A stretch of DNA of 50,203 bases from Phytophthora sp. 'mugwort'. Taxonomy: Eukaryota; Oomycota; Peronosporomycetes; Peronosporales; Peronosporaceae. Below the pieces are notes generated by a model. It had not been told where the DNA came from. It was given only the letters and a program-made list of their open reading frames with translations, and did not search any database. Made by a program: the position numbers and the translations under genes. The first letter of the stretch is position 1. Every line of letters starts with the position of its first letter. Positions 28,171 to 40,214 of the stretch are shown one piece after another. Location of the stretch: positions 1 to 50,203 of the forward strand of contig JAUCEF010000048.1 in NCBI GenBank assembly GCA_033558025.1. The letters are read 5' to 3'.

Positions 28171-29138
28171 TTAAAACTTATTAAAATACTTGCAGTATAT
28201 AAAAACCAGGATAATGAAAAAGGTAGAAATACTTTCCAACCTAAACGCATTAATTGGTCATAACGATATCGAGGTAAAATAGCTCGAGCAACTACAAATA
28301 AAACAACAAAAAAACAAATTTTAATACTAAACCAAAAAGATCCGGGTAAAAAATTAATACAATTTATACTAAAAGGGAAAGGTGCTAACCAACCACCTAA
28401 AAATAAAATCGTAGTTAAACTACTCATTAATAACATATTAGCATATTCACCTAAAAAAAATAATGCAAAACCCATTGCAGAATATTCTACATTATAACCT
28501 GAAACTAATTCAGCTTCAGCTTCAGGTAAATCAAAGGGATGTCGATTTGTTTCTGCTAAACAAGATATAAAAAAAATTATAAAAATAGGAAAAAGAGGAA
28601 AACAATACCATACCGTTTTTTGTGCCCAAATAATAGAAATTAAATTTAAAGATTTTGCACAAACAATTACTGAAAGAATTGAAAACCCAATAGTTAATTC
28701 ATATGAAATCATTTGTGCTGTTGATCTTAAAGCCCCTAAAAACGAATATTTAGAATTACTTGACCAACCACCTATAATAACACCGTATACACCTAAAGAT
28801 GAAATTGCTATTAAATATAAAATACCAATATTTAATTCAGTAAAAAACATACCAAAACCTAAAGGTATTATTGTCCAACTTAATAGACTTAAAAAAAAAG
28901 CTAAAATAGGTGCAAATATAAATAAAATTACATCAGCATTACTTGGTAAAATTGTTTCTTTTACGAATAATTTAAGACCATCAGCTAATGGTTGTAATAA
29001 TCCAAAAGTACCTACAACATTAGGTCCTCTTCTTCTTTGAATAGAAGCTAATATTTTACGTTCAACTAAAGTAAAATAAGCCACAGCAATTAATAAAGGT
29101 AATATGAAAATTAAAAATTTTAAAATTGTGTATATCAT
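28158..29138 (-). CDS. nad1: NADH dehydrogenase subunit 1, right copy
   Basis: Intact copy, protein identical to the left one (326 residues), with the same overlaps with nad4L and nad11. Confidence 0.98.
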   Translation of the reverse strand: MIYTILKFLIFILPLLIAVAYFTLVERKILASIQRRRGPNVVGTFGLLQPLADGLKLFVKETILPSNADVILFIFAPILAFFLSLLSWTIIPLGFGMFFTELNIGILYLIAISSLGVYGVIIGGWSSNSKYSFLGALRSTAQMISYELTIGFSILSVIVCAKSLNLISIIWAQKTVWYCFPLFPIFIIFFISCLAETNRHPFDLPEAEAELVSGYNVEYSAMGFALFFLGEYANMLLMSSLTTILFLGGWLAPFPFSINCINFLPGSFWFSIKICFFVVLFVVARAILPRYRYDQLMRLGWKVFLPFSLSWFLYTASILISFNWLI

Positions 29139-31141
29139 AATAATTTTGATTGATTTTTGAAAATTTTATTAGAATTAATCAATATTTTTGAATATTGTTC
29201 TAATATATTTGTATAATAATTATTTTTAATTAATGAATCTAAAAAATTAATATTAATTTTTAAAAATTTTTTATTAAAACTAAAATTATAAATAATTTTT
29301 ATTTTTTTTTTTAATAAATAAGGTAAAATATCTTTAATTTTTAAAAAAGCTTCTGATTTAGATTGATTTTTATTTAATAAAAATTTATAAAGATTTCTAT
29401 AAATTATAGAATCTTTACGTTGTTCTATATTTACATTTAAAATTTGTTCATTTTTTTGAATAAAACCTTCTAAATTAATATACATTCCATTTTTTTCTAA
29501 AAAAGTTAATCCAGGTAAAATTAGATTTGAATTTTGAGCATCTTTAGTAAAATGATGTCCTTGATAAATAACAAAACTATTTTTAGTTATTTTTAATTTA
29601 TTTTGTAAATTTGTATTAAATAAATAATATAATTTTGAATTATTTAACATATTTAATGATTTTGGAAAAGTAATTTCAAAAAAATTAATTAAAGAAGTTT
29701 GAAAATTAAAGAAATTAATATTATGGTTAATAAATGATAAATTTTTTAATTTTGATAATAAAAAAAAACCATTTTTTTGATTTAAAATATTACTACCTAT
29801 AATAATTAAAGGTTTTTTTTGCTTTTTTTAATTGTTTACAAAATACATGTTTTCCTAAAATAATATTTATTAAAGTTTTAAAAGTTAATCCTAAATGTTT
29901 TACTGGATAAGTAAAATTAATTTTATTACCGATATATGCTATTTTAAAATTTCCTTTTTTTAAACGATTAATTAAATGAATATTTAAAATAGAACCTTCT
30001 TGACGAATATCACTACCAATTATTAAACAAACATCAGATTCTTCAATAGATTTTAAAGTATTATTAAATAAAAAATTTGAAGCTAAATCAGAATTTATCT
30101 TAATTTGTCGATTTTTTAAAAATTGTTCATAATTTACATTTGAAATTCCTAATTTATTTAAATTTTTTTTTAATAAAAAAAGAGATTCTAAATCAGTTAA
30201 ATCACCAATAATACTTTTAGCATTAAAACTATCTGTAATTATCAATTTTTTATTAATAATATTTAGAGCATCTAACCAAGAAATCCTATGAAAATTGTTT
30301 TGATTATCTTTTAATAATGGATATTTTAATCGTTGATATTTTAAACTATCAAAAAAATATCTTGTTTTATCTGATATCCATTCTTTATTAATATTAAAAT
30401 TAGTTTTAGGTAAAATACGTATAATTTCATTATTAAAAATATCAATTTTAATATTTGAACCAATACTATCTAAAATAGCAATACCCTCTTTTTTTTTTAA
30501 TTCCCAAGAACGTGCTTTAAAAGTATAGGGTTTAGAAGTTAATGCACCAACAGGACATAAATCTACTAAATTACCAGAAAATTCGGATTTAAAAATATTT
30601 GAAGAATAAAAATTAATTTCAGTTTTATTACCACGACCTGTTGTACCTAAACCGTCAATTCCACAAATTTCATTAGCAAAACGTACACAACGTGTACAAT
30701 GAATACATCTTGTCATAATTGTTTTAATAAAAGGACCACAATATTTATCTTCAACGCCACGTTTTTTAAAAAAAAACGACTACGATCCGATCCAAAAATC
30801 ATTGTTTGATCTTGTAAATCACATTCTGACGCTTGATCACAAATAGGACAATCTAATGGATGATTTATTAAAAGAAATTCTAATACACTTTCACGTGCTT
30901 TTTGTACTAAAGGAGTATTAGTAAATATTTTCATATTTGGTATTAAAGGCATTGCACATGAAGCTACAGGTTTAGGGGAATTTTCGATTTCAACTAAACA
31001 CATACGACAATTACCGGCAATTTGTAAATTCTCTTGAAAACAGAATTTAGGGATTTGAATTTTAAAATTATTACATGCTTGTAAAACTGTTAAATTTTTA
31101 TTAACTTTTAATTCGATATTGTTAATATATATATTAATCAT
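29135..31141 (-). pseudogene. nad11: nad11 right copy, two frameshifts in homopolymers
   Basis: This copy keeps the true start ([20 protein letters not shown]), with the two bases that the left copy lacks. It is broken by a T/A-run one base shorter near 30770 (after the second Fe-S motif region) and by a run one base longer near 29815. A correct gene can be read from the two arms together. The breaks look like consensus errors, not decay. Confidence 0.85.
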
Positions 31142-31223
31142 TTTAATGATAAAAAATTAAATAAAATATAAATTTATTTTCACTAAAAAGATATATTTTA
31201 TTTAAAATATATTATTATAGTAA

Positions 31224-31306
31224 TATCAAAGAAGGGATTTGAACCCTTAACGCTTTTAAGCTTTACATCCTAAGTGTAACGTGTTTACCAATTTCACCAC
31301 TTTGAT
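31224..31306 (-). tRNA. trnL: tRNA-Leu (UAG), right copy
   Basis: Same sequence as 24346-24428 on the opposite strand; anticodon UAG. Confidence 0.93.
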
Positions 31307-31314
31307 AATAAAAA

Positions 31315-31397
31315 TACCTACTATTGGACTTGAACCAATAACCCTAAAAGGGAACAGATTTTAAATCTATCGTGTTTACCAATTTCACCAAGTAGGC
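31315..31397 (-). tRNA. trnL: tRNA-Leu (UAA), right copy
   Basis: Same sequence as 24255-24337 on the opposite strand; anticodon UAA. Confidence 0.93.
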
Positions 31398-31415
31398 TAA
31401 TATTTTTTTAAATAT

Positions 31416-32158
31416 ATGAAAAAAAAAAAAAATAATAACTTATTTACAATTACATTTATTTGAATTAAAATATAATTTTTTTATACTTTTAATCACTTTT
31501 TTTTATCTTTTTATAATTTCATATTATTTTTCTGATCAATTAATATATTTATTAGTTAATAATTTACTTAATAAAAATATGTTAAAATATTTTATTTTTA
31601 CTAATATTACTGAAATTTTTATTACTAATATTTTTATAGCAATTTTCATAACAACTTTTATAACAATTCAATTAAGTTTTTTATTATTTTGGTTTTTTTT
31701 ATCAAAAGGTTTATATAAATTTGAAAATTTTATTTTTATAAAATTTTATATTTTTTTATAATTTTTAATTTTTTTATAATAAAATTTATTTTTACTAATA
31801 TTATTCCACATATTTGGGATTTTTTATTAATTTAAATTTTTCAAATTTATATCTTTTAACAATTTATTTTGAACCAAAAATTGATAATTATTTTGATTTT
31901 ATTTTTTCTTCTTTTATTTATATATTTATAATATTTATTTATTTTTTTTCTTTATTTTTTTTTATATCAAATAATATTTTAAAAATTAAAATAATTATTA
32001 ATTTAAGAAAATTCTTTTATTTAAAAATAATATTATTGAGTGCTTTAATTACACCACCAGATATATTTAATTTTATATTAATTTATTTTATCTTTTTTTT
32101 TTTTTTTGAAATATTTATTTATATTTCAATATATTTAAATAAATATAAATTAATTTAA
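31416..32158 (+). pseudogene. tatC: tatC right copy, several frameshifts
   Basis: The A-run after the ATG has 14 A against 13 in the left arm, and further one-base losses occur near 31756 and 31830, so the TatC protein is split into three frames. All changes are in A or T runs. Confidence 0.85.
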
Positions 32159-32352
32159 TTTATTTTTTTTTATAAAATTTAATTTACTTTTATTTAAATT
32201 GATATTTGTATTTGTAATAATATCTGTTTCTTTAAAAATTCTTAATTTAATTGATAATTTTTTAAATACTTAATAGATGTTATTTTTAAAGAAGATCCAT
32301 TTGTTAAAATAATTTTATTTTTATAGGTAAAAAATTTTTTATTTTTATTCAT
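32150..32352 (-). pseudogene. rpl31: rpl31-like gene, right copy, one frameshift
   Basis: Same gene as 23298-23501 with one T lost near 32245 (AATTT read as AATT). The rest is identical. Confidence 0.5.
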
Positions 32353-32369
32353 ATAATATAATTTATTTT

Positions 32370-32440
32370 GGCTAGATAACATAAAGGTAATGTAAAGGAC
32401 TGCAAATCCTTTAATGACGGTTCGAATCCGTCTCTAGCTT
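32370..32440 (+). tRNA. trnC: tRNA-Cys (GCA), right copy
   Basis: Same sequence as 23210-23280 on the opposite strand; anticodon GCA. Confidence 0.93.
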
Positions 32441-32444
32441 TTAA

Positions 32445-32529
32445 AGGATAGAGTGGGATTTGAACCCACGGTATTATTACATACTTCAGTTTTCAAGACT
32501 GACACCTTAAACCACTCGATCACCTATCC
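32445..32529 (-). tRNA. trnS: tRNA-Ser (UGA), right copy
   Basis: Same sequence as 23121-23205 on the opposite strand; anticodon UGA. Confidence 0.93.
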
Positions 32530-32537
32530 ATATTAAA

Positions 32538-32948
32538 TTAACGTCTTTTTTGTTTTTTTAATCTACAACCATTAAAAGGTTTTGTTGTTTTATCTAAAAT
32601 ATATTTTATTTTAATTTTTTTATTTTTATATTTTTTAAAACATTATATCGACCTAAACCAGTACCATGTAAATAAATTTTTAATTTTTTTATTTTTTTAA
32701 TTGAAGATATTTATTAATTTTATATACAATTAATTGAACATTATATGGTGTATTTTTTTTAAAACGTGTTTTTTTTAATGATTTTGTAGACCATTGTTTT
32801 AAAAGATTTCCTTTATAAGTTGTTAAACTTATAATAGTATTTTTTAAATTTGCTGTAATATGTAAATTTGTTAAAATTAAAGGATTTTTTTTTTTTAAAT
32901 TTATTTTTTTTTTAATTTATTTTTAAAATTATATTTATTTTTATTCAT
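32538..32948 (-). pseudogene. rps11: rps11 right copy, frameshifted
   Basis: Three bases shorter than the intact left copy, with losses in A/T runs (for example near 32640, 32700 and 32920), so no long frame remains. The C-terminal NGCR motif is still encoded. Confidence 0.85.
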
Positions 32949-32960
32949 AGAATAATAACT

Positions 32961-33372
32961 TTATCTTTTTTTTTTTTTTGACTTTTAAATGGTCGTTTAT
33001 TACGTGAAATACGTTTTTGAATAAAAATTTTTTTTAATTTTTTAGATGTTTTTGAATTTGTATGAGTACGTTGTCCTCTAACAGGTAATCCTGACTTTGT
33101 CTAATTCCACGATTACTTTTAATTTCTACTAATTCATTTAATCTTTCAGTTTTAATTTTTTTTAAAAGTTGTTCAACTTTTAAATTTTTATTAATATAAT
33201 TAACCAGTCGGTTTACATGGTTGTTTTTAAGTTTATTAAGGGTGATTTGAGGATTAATTCCTATATTTTTACAAATTTTCTTGGATTGAAATTCATTAAT
33301 ACCATATAATATAGTTAATGAATATAAAATACTTTTTGAATCTGAAATTGTTTTATTAAAAATATATAACAT
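32961..33372 (-). pseudogene. rps13: rps13 right copy, frameshifted
   Basis: Two bases shorter than the left copy. The first 93 or so residues are intact; one G is lost in the QGLP motif (GGG read as GG, near 33092), and another base is lost in the terminal A-run. Confidence 0.87.
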
Positions 33373-33400
33373 AATAGATTTTATCTATATACCATATAAA

Positions 33401-34206
33401 ATGATAGAAAAAAAAATAAAACCTATAACACCATCACAACGTCAAACATTTTTATTAAAAAAAGATAATTTAACTAAAATTTTTAAAATTAAATCTTTAA
33501 CAAAAGGTTTTCAACGTGCTAATGGTAAAAATAATCAAGGTAAAATAACTATAAAACATCGCGGTGGTGGACATAAACGTTTATATAGAATAATTGATTT
33601 TAATAGATCTAAAAATATTGAAGGTTATATTATTAAAATTTTATATGATCCTAATCGTTCCGCAAATATCGCTTATATTAAAAACAATTCTAAATCTTAT
33701 TTAATTTTAGCACCGGAAGGTTTAAAATTAATCAATATATAAAAAGTTCACCTAATGCTGAATTAAAAGTAGGTAATGCTTTACCATTACAAAATATACC
33801 AATTGGTAGTTTAATTCATAATATTAGTTTATATCCAAAATCTAGAGGAAAATTAATAAGAAGTGCTGGAACATCTGCACAATTAATTCAAAAAATTGAT
33901 AATAAATACGCTCGAATTCGTTTAAATTCTGGTGAATTAAAATTAATTTTATTAACTTGTTATGCAACATTAGGTGTTGTATCTAATATTAATCATAAAA
34001 AAATTAAATTAGGTAAAGCTGGGCGTTCACGTTGGTTAAATAGACGACCTTCTGTACGTGGTGTAGCAAAAAATCCTGTCGATCATCCACATGGTGGTGG
34101 TGAGGGTAAAACAAGTGGAGGGCGACCTTCTGTAACACCACAAGGTAAAATAACTAAAGGAAAGCCTACACGTAAAAAAACAAAAAAAAAATTAATTATT
34201 AAATAA
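33401..34206 (+). pseudogene. rpl2: rpl2 right copy, one frameshift
   Basis: One A is lost near 33727 (AAAAA read as AAAA), which ends the frame after 113 codons. The C-terminal [15 protein letters not shown] part is present in the other frame to the stop at 34206. Confidence 0.87.
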
Positions 34207-34209
34207 ATT

Positions 34210-34446
34210 ATGTCTAGAAGTAAATATAAAGGTCCATTTTTTAAAGTTAATTTATTAAAAAAAAAACAATGGATAAAAATAACTAATAAAAATTTAACAA
34301 TATTACCTGAATATAGTAATCATTCTGTAAGTATTTATAATGGTAAAATATTTATTAATTTGGAAATAAATGATAAAATGATTGGTTTTAAATTTGGTGA
34401 ATTTATTAATACACGAAAAAAACATATATATAAAAAAAAAAAATAA
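34210..34446 (+). CDS. rps19: ribosomal protein S19, right copy
   Basis: Intact and identical to the left copy (78 residues). Confidence 0.96.
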   Translation: MSRSKYKGPFFKVNLLKKKQWIKITNKNLTILPEYSNHSVSIYNGKIFINLEINDKMIGFKFGEFINTRKKHIYKKKK

Positions 34447-34449
34447 ATT

Positions 34450-35278
34450 ATGGGTCAAAAAATTATACCAATTAGTTTAAGATTAAATAAAAAAAAAAAT
34501 TGGGATTCCCAATGGATTGTTAATAATAATGAGTATTCTAATTTATTGCATTTTGATTTAGAAATTAAAAAATATTTTCAAAATATTTTTAATTATAAAA
34601 ATTTAAAATTAATAGATATAAATATAGTAAAAACATCAAATAATATAAATATATATGTTTATATTCAAAAAAATGCAAAAAAATATTATAAATTATCTTA
34701 TAATCAAATTATTAAATATTTAAATATATATTATATTAATAATAATATTAAATTATTTATCAAAAATGTCCAATTTTTTGAATTAATTAAATTACGAAAA
34801 AATTTAAAAAGAATTTTTGATAAAATAAGAAAAAATAATCGAATTAATAAAAATGTTAAAAAAATGATTTATAATTTTAGTTATGCTTTTTATACTAAAA
34901 ATATAAATATTATAACTTTTTATATTAAACAAACATTAGAAAAAAAAAAAACACATAAAAAATTTATTAATAATATTGATAATATGCTTCAAGAATTTTT
35001 TAAAATATTTTCTAATTTTATTGGTTATCGTTTACAATTTAAAGGTCGTTTAAATAAATCAAAACGTAAAAAAAAACTAATTTTTCAAAAAGGAAAAATA
35101 CCATTAAATACTTTAGAATATGATATTAAATATCATTTTAATGAATTTAAAACACCATCGGGTATTTGTAGTATTAAATTATGGATTTTTTTTAAACCAC
35201 TAAAAACTACATTAAATTCTAAATTTTAAAAAACAAAGAATTAAAAATACTAATTATGTTATTTCCAAAAAAAACTAA
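34450..35278 (+). pseudogene. rps3: rps3 right copy, frameshifted near the 3' end
   Basis: Identical to the left copy for 259 codons; then two one-base losses in neighbouring T and A runs (about 35224-35233) give an early TAA at 35229. Only the last 17 or so residues are affected. Confidence 0.85.
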
Positions 35279-35659
35279 ATATAAAAAACAATTTAAAAGT
35301 AAACTTACAGTAAAACAACAAAAGGTAATAATATTGTTTATGGTAAATATGCTATTAAAGTTTTAAAAGAAACACGTTAACATCAAGACAAATAGAAGCA
35401 ACTCGTCGAATAATTATTCGAAAAATGAAACGATTAGGATTTCTTTGGATTCGTGTTTTTCCAGATACACCTGTAACAGCAAAACCTACAGAAAATCGTA
35501 TGGGTAAAGGAAAAGGTGCTGTTTCTTTTTGGGTTGCTAAAGTTAAAAAAGGTCAAATTTTATATGAAATTAGCGGTATTTCATTAGAAAATGCAAAAAA
35601 AGTTTTAAAAGCGGGTTCTAATAAAATTGCCGGTTAAAACAAAATTTATTTATAAATAA
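35256..35659 (+). pseudogene. rpl16: rpl16 right copy, three frameshifts
   Basis: One G is lost near 35310, one T near 35378, and one A is gained near 35624. The central signature with LWIRVFPDTPVTAKPTENRM is open. Net length is one base shorter than the left copy. Confidence 0.87.
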
Positions 35660-35661
35660 TT

Positions 35662-35735
35662 AGGCTTATAGTTTAATTGGTTAGAGCATACCGCTCATAA
35701 CGGTATAGTTGTAGGTTCAAATCCTACTAGGCCTA
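35662..35735 (+). tRNA. tRNA with CAU anticodon (elongator Met or Ile), right copy
   Basis: Same sequence as 19905-19978 on the opposite strand. Confidence 0.85.
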
Positions 35736-35756
35736 ATTAAAAAATTTTTATTTTAA

Positions 35757-36425
35757 ATGAAAAAATTAAAAAAACAAAAAACAAATAATTTATCAAATTA
35801 TCAACAATTTTTAAAAAATAATTATTTAAAAAAAAAAAAATTTAAATTAAAAAATATTTTATTTGAAAATCCAATTTTATTTAATAATTTAAATTTAGAA
35901 TCTTATGTAATTGAATTTAATAATTATGAAAACATTTATTTACCTTTTACTTTAATAAAAATAGATAAAATTTCAACAATTGCTATAAAATATGAAAATA
36001 TTATATTATTTAATTATGATTTAACTTATAATATATTACATCAATTTAATAAAATAATGCTTCAAAATATTTTAATAAAAAAAAATAATTCAATAAAAGG
36101 TCGTTTACTTGGTGGAAATTGGAATAATAAAAAAATTTTTATTTCAATTTTAGGATTTATTTTTTCTATAAAACCTATTAATTTAAATAATGCTTTAAAT
36201 TATAAAAAAAAATTTTATTTTAATAAATATAATAAAAAAGGTTTCTATAAAAGAAGAATTAATTCAACACGTTTAATTAATTGTTATAAATTAAAATATT
36301 TAAATTTTAAAGTTAATAATTTAAATATATTTAAAAAATCAAAAAAAGAATTTTCAAGACTTTCTTATATTCAAACTATTATTCAAAATCAAAAAATAAA
36401 AAATAATAATTTTAAAATAAAATAA
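35757..36425 (+). CDS. orf222, possible S1-domain ribosomal protein, right copy
   Basis: Intact and identical to 19215-19883. That a 669-base, homopolymer-rich gene is unbroken in both arms argues that it is real coding sequence with a correct frame. Confidence 0.45.
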   Translation: MKKLKKQKTNNLSNYQQFLKNNYLKKKKFKLKNILFENPILFNNLNLESYVIEFNNYENIYLPFTLIKIDKISTIAIKYENIILFNYDLTYNILHQFNKIMLQNILIKKNNSIKGRLLGGNWNNKKIFISILGFIFSIKPINLNNALNYKKKFYFNKYNKKGFYKRRINSTRLINCYKLKYLNFKVNNLNIFKKSKKEFSRLSYIQTIIQNQKIKNNNFKIK

Positions 36426-36486
36426 AAATAAAAGTGTTCTTTCAAGAAAAATATATGTTGAAGAAATAAAAATTTATTATAAAATT

Positions 36487-36877
36487 ATGCCACAATTCGA
36501 TCAATTTTCATTTTTTAATCAAGTTTCTTGGTTTTTATTTTTTTTTTTTAATTTTTATTTTTTTATTACTTATTTTTTTTTACCTAAAATTTGTTATAAT
36601 TTAAAATTTAGAAAAAAAAAAATAATTTTTGATAATAAAAAAAAAATCAAATTAATTTTGAAAAAAATAATATTATTTATTTTTTTAATAATTCTTATAA
36701 AACTTTTTGTTTTAATTTTGAGTTATTTATAACAAAAAAATTATCTATTTATAAAAAAAATCAAAATATTAAAATACAAAAAACTTCAATTTTTAATAAA
36801 ATATTAAAACAAAAAATTAATTATATTTTAAATAAAAAATTTTTATTATAAATAAAATTTTTATAAGAATTAATTAA
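36487..36877 (+). pseudogene. atp8: atp8 right copy, two frameshifts
   Basis: One A is lost near 36648, after codon 53 or so, and one T near 36848. The membrane helix is intact; the basic tail is out of frame. Confidence 0.85.
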
Positions 36878-36887
36878 TTTTTTAAAT

Positions 36888-36960
36888 AAGTGTATAGCTC
36901 AGCTGGTAGAGCACCGGACTTTTAATCTGATGGTCTTGGGTTCAAATCCCAATACACTTA
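36888..36960 (+). tRNA. trnK: tRNA-Lys (UUU), right copy
   Basis: Same sequence as 18678-18750 on the opposite strand. Confidence 0.94.
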
Positions 36961-36962
36961 TT

Positions 36963-37035
36963 GGGGATATATTTCAACTGGTAGAAAGTATGTTTTGCAA
37001 ATATAATGTTATCGGTTCGAATCCGATTATCTCCA
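36963..37035 (+). tRNA. trnA: tRNA-Ala (UGC), right copy
   Basis: Same sequence as 18603-18675 on the opposite strand. Confidence 0.88.
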
Positions 37036-37061
37036 TATTTATCTTTCTTAAATATAATTTT

Positions 37062-37361
37062 ATGCAAAAAAAAATTAAAAAAAATATTAAACAACGTAAT
37101 TTATTTAAAAATTTTGAAAAAAATAGATTAACTTTAAAAATTCTTTCAAAAAATTTAAATATTGAAAAAAATTTAAGATGGAAATTACAACAAAAGTGGT
37201 TTTTTTTCCATCAAAATTCATCAATTACTAGAATTAAAAATGTGTGTGTTTTAACTGGACGTTCTAAAAGTATTTATCGTTTATTTAAAATATCCAGAAT
37301 CCAATTACGTAAATTAGCATCAAAAGGGTTTTTACCCGGTATTTCTAAATATAGTTGGTAA
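37062..37361 (+). CDS. rps14: ribosomal protein S14, right copy
   Basis: Intact and identical to the left copy (99 residues), start at the ATG after trnA. Confidence 0.96.
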   Translation: MQKKIKKNIKQRNLFKNFEKNRLTLKILSKNLNIEKNLRWKLQQKWFFFHQNSSITRIKNVCVLTGRSKSIYRLFKISRIQLRKLASKGFLPGISKYSW

Positions 37362-37368
37362 TTTAATT

Positions 37369-37748
37369 ATGATTATAACAGATACTCTTTCCAATTTATT
37401 TTCAAAAATAAAAAATGGTTATTTAGTAAAAAAATCAAAATAGTACAACAAAAATCAAAACAAAGTATAAATATTTTAAATATCTTAATTAAAGAAGGTT
37501 TTATAAAAAGTTATAAGATAAATTCCAAAAATCAATTAGAGATTTATTTAAAATATAGAAAAAATAAAGCAGTTATTACTGAAATAAAACGTTTATCAAA
37601 ACCGGGAAAACGTTTATATATTGCTAATAAGGATTTATATAAAAAAAAAACAGGATTTTATATTCTTTCAACATCTATTGGTATTTTAACAGATTTACAA
37701 GCTAAAAAATTAAATGTTGGTGGTGAATTGATTTGTAAAATTATTTAA
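37369..37748 (+). pseudogene. rps8: rps8 right copy, one frameshift
   Basis: One A is lost near 37440 (AAAAA before TAG read as AAAA), which brings a TAG into frame after about 24 codons. Otherwise identical. Confidence 0.87.
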
Positions 37749-37754
37749 AAAATT

Positions 37755-38359
37755 ATGATAAAAATAATAAAAAAAAATGTTAAATTAAAAAATAAAAATT
37801 TTTTTAAAAGTTCTTTAGGAAATATTAATTTATTTTTTATTGATAAAACTTTTATTTTTCCAACAGATTTAAAAATTTATAGTAATAATAAAATAATTTT
37901 TTTTGAAACATCTTTAGGTTTATTATCTTTAACAATAATTAATGATTTATATTTTTTATAAAAAAAAATAAATTATTAATTATTGTTAATAAAAATAAAA
38001 AAAAAAAAAGTATTTTAAATTTATACAATAAATTAATAAAAATAAAAATAAAAGGTGTTTTACAAGGTTTTAAAATTAATTTAATATTAAAAGGTATAGG
38101 TTTTAAAGCTTTTATTGAAAATAATACTTTAATTTTAAAATTAGGTTTTAGTCATAATATTAGAATTCCAATTCCATTAAATATTGAAATTATTAATCAA
38201 ACAAATACTTTAATTTTTAGTAGTATCGATTATATTTTTTTACATCAATTTGTACATTATATTAAAAATCATAAAAAACCTGAACCATATAAAGGAAAAG
38301 GTTTATTATTAAAAAATGAAAAAATTTTACAAAAAGAGGGAAAAAAAAGTAAAAAATAA
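37755..38359 (+). pseudogene. rpl6: rpl6 right copy, one frameshift
   Basis: One T is lost near 37955, ending the frame after 68 codons. The C-terminal PEPYKGKG signature is present in the shifted frame. Confidence 0.87.
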
Positions 38360-38365
38360 TTAAAT

Positions 38366-38959
38366 ATGATACAAAAAAAAAAAAAAAAACATAATAATAT
38401 TTTATTAAATTTATTATTTAAATCAAAAAATATGTATGGAGAATCTTTAATAGATACAAATAAAGAATTATTATCTTTTATATTTGGAAGTAGACATGAT
38501 TATACTATAATTAATTTAAAAAATGTTTCATTTTTTTTAAAACGTATATTTAATTTAACTAAAATTATATTAAAAAAAAATGAAAAAATTTTAATAATAG
38601 GGAATGATAATGAAATTAAATTTTTATTAACTACATCTTTTATAAAAAAAAATCCAAATATCATTTTTTTTACAAAAGAATGGGTAAATGGTTTAATTAC
38701 TAATAAAATTATGAATACAACATTTAATAAGATAATTAATTATTTATTAAAAGAAAATGAAATTAAATTAATTTTAGTTATAAAAAGTTCTGTAAAAGAT
38801 ACTTTTTTAAATCAAGAACTTTCTGTTTTAAAAATTCCTACTATTTCATTAGTAAATACAAGTCAAACTATACAAAATATTAATTATCCTGTAGTAATGA
38901 ATTCTAAAAATATTCAATCAATATATACTTTAATGTATTTATTACGTAAAATATTTTAA
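38366..38959 (+). CDS. rps2: ribosomal protein S2, right copy
   Basis: Intact and identical to the left copy (197 residues). Confidence 0.92.
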   Translation: MIQKKKKKHNNILLNLLFKSKNMYGESLIDTNKELLSFIFGSRHDYTIINLKNVSFFLKRIFNLTKIILKKNEKILIIGNDNEIKFLLTTSFIKKNPNIIFFTKEWVNGLITNKIMNTTFNKIINYLLKENEIKLILVIKSSVKDTFLNQELSVLKIPTISLVNTSQTIQNINYPVVMNSKNIQSIYTLMYLLRKIF

Positions 38960-38967
38960 TAAATAAG

Positions 38968-39428
38968 ATGAATAAATTAAGACCGAGAAATAAAATATGT
39001 TTTCAAAATAATAGGAACATACATAAAAATTTAAACTTATTAAAATTAAAATCAAAAAAATGGAATTTATTTAAAAAAAAATTAAGATATCGAAAAGAAA
39101 TAAAACCTGAAAAACGTAAAAAATTTTTTCAAAAAAGATTATTTGAAAAACAACAATTTCGGAATTTTTATGGATGTATTCATGAATATCAATTAAAAAA
39201 TTTATTTCAAAATTATTAAAAAAAGATAATAAAATAAATATCTTTAAAAAATTTGTAATTTTATTAGAAAGTCGCTTAGATATAAATCTTGTAAGATTAA
39301 AATTAGTTAAAACTATTTTTCAAGCAAAACAATTAATTAATCATAAAAAAATTAAGGTTAATAATAAAATTATAAGTAAATCTAATTTTATATTACATAA
39401 AGGTGATATTATTCATATTATTAAATAA
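38968..39428 (+). pseudogene. rps4: rps4 right copy, one frameshift
   Basis: One A is lost near 39212 (CAAAAATT read as CAAAATT), ending the frame after 83 codons. The S4 domain follows in the other frame and ends at the same TAA two bases before orf250. Confidence 0.85.
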
Positions 39429-39430
39429 AT

Positions 39431-40183
39431 ATGCAAAAGGATAATAAAAATTTTCAAAGAAATAAAAATTCTCAAAAAAACGAGGGTTTTCAAAAAAATA
39501 GAAATTCTCAAAAAAACGAAGGTTTTCAAAAAAATAGAAATTTTCAAAAAAATAAAAATTCTCAAAAAAACGAAGATTTTCAAAGAACTAGAAATTTTCA
39601 AAAAAACGAAGATTTTCAAAGAACTAGAAATTTTCAAAAAAATGAAGGTTTTCAAAGAACTAGAAATTTTCAAAAAAATGAAGGTTTTCAAAAAAATAGA
39701 AATTTTCAAAAAAATGAAGGTTTTCAAAAAAATAGAAATTTTCAAAAAAATGAAGGTTTTCAAAAAAATAGAAATTTTCAAAAAAATAGAAATTTTCAAA
39801 AAAATGAAGGTTTTCAAAAAAATAGAAATTTTCAAAAAAATGAAGGTTTTCAAAGAACTAGAAATTTTCAAAAAAATAATAGTTTGAAAGGAGATAAAAA
39901 ATTTTATAAACAGCATTTTAATCAAGAAAAGAATAAATATTCTTCTTCTTATAAACGTTATAATAAATATCCTTATCAAAAAAATAACAAATATTCTTAT
40001 AAAAATAATATTTATTATATTTTAGGTGAAAAAAAACCATCAAAACCTTTAATAACTTCTTATTTACATAGAAATAAAAAAATAAAAACAGGTATGTTTT
40101 TTAAAGAACCTTCTTATAAAACAATTTTATATCCTTTTCATTTAAATTTAAAATTAATTAATGAATATTTGAAAAAAAAATAA
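39431..40183 (+). CDS. FQKN-hexapeptide repeat protein, orf250, right copy
   Basis: Intact and identical to 15452-16204, with the same 24 hexapeptides. An array of this kind usually varies in copy number, so identity between arms means recent copying or one single source molecule. Confidence 0.6.
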   Translation: MQKDNKNFQRNKNSQKNEGFQKNRNSQKNEGFQKNRNFQKNKNSQKNEDFQRTRNFQKNEDFQRTRNFQKNEGFQRTRNFQKNEGFQKNRNFQKNEGFQKNRNFQKNEGFQKNRNFQKNRNFQKNEGFQKNRNFQKNEGFQRTRNFQKNNSLKGDKKFYKQHFNQEKNKYSSSYKRYNKYPYQKNNKYSYKNNIYYILGEKKPSKPLITSYLHRNKKIKTGMFFKEPSYKTILYPFHLNLKLINEYLKKK

Positions 40184-40214
40184 AAATTTAAACCATTTAT
40201 ATGGTTTAAGTATA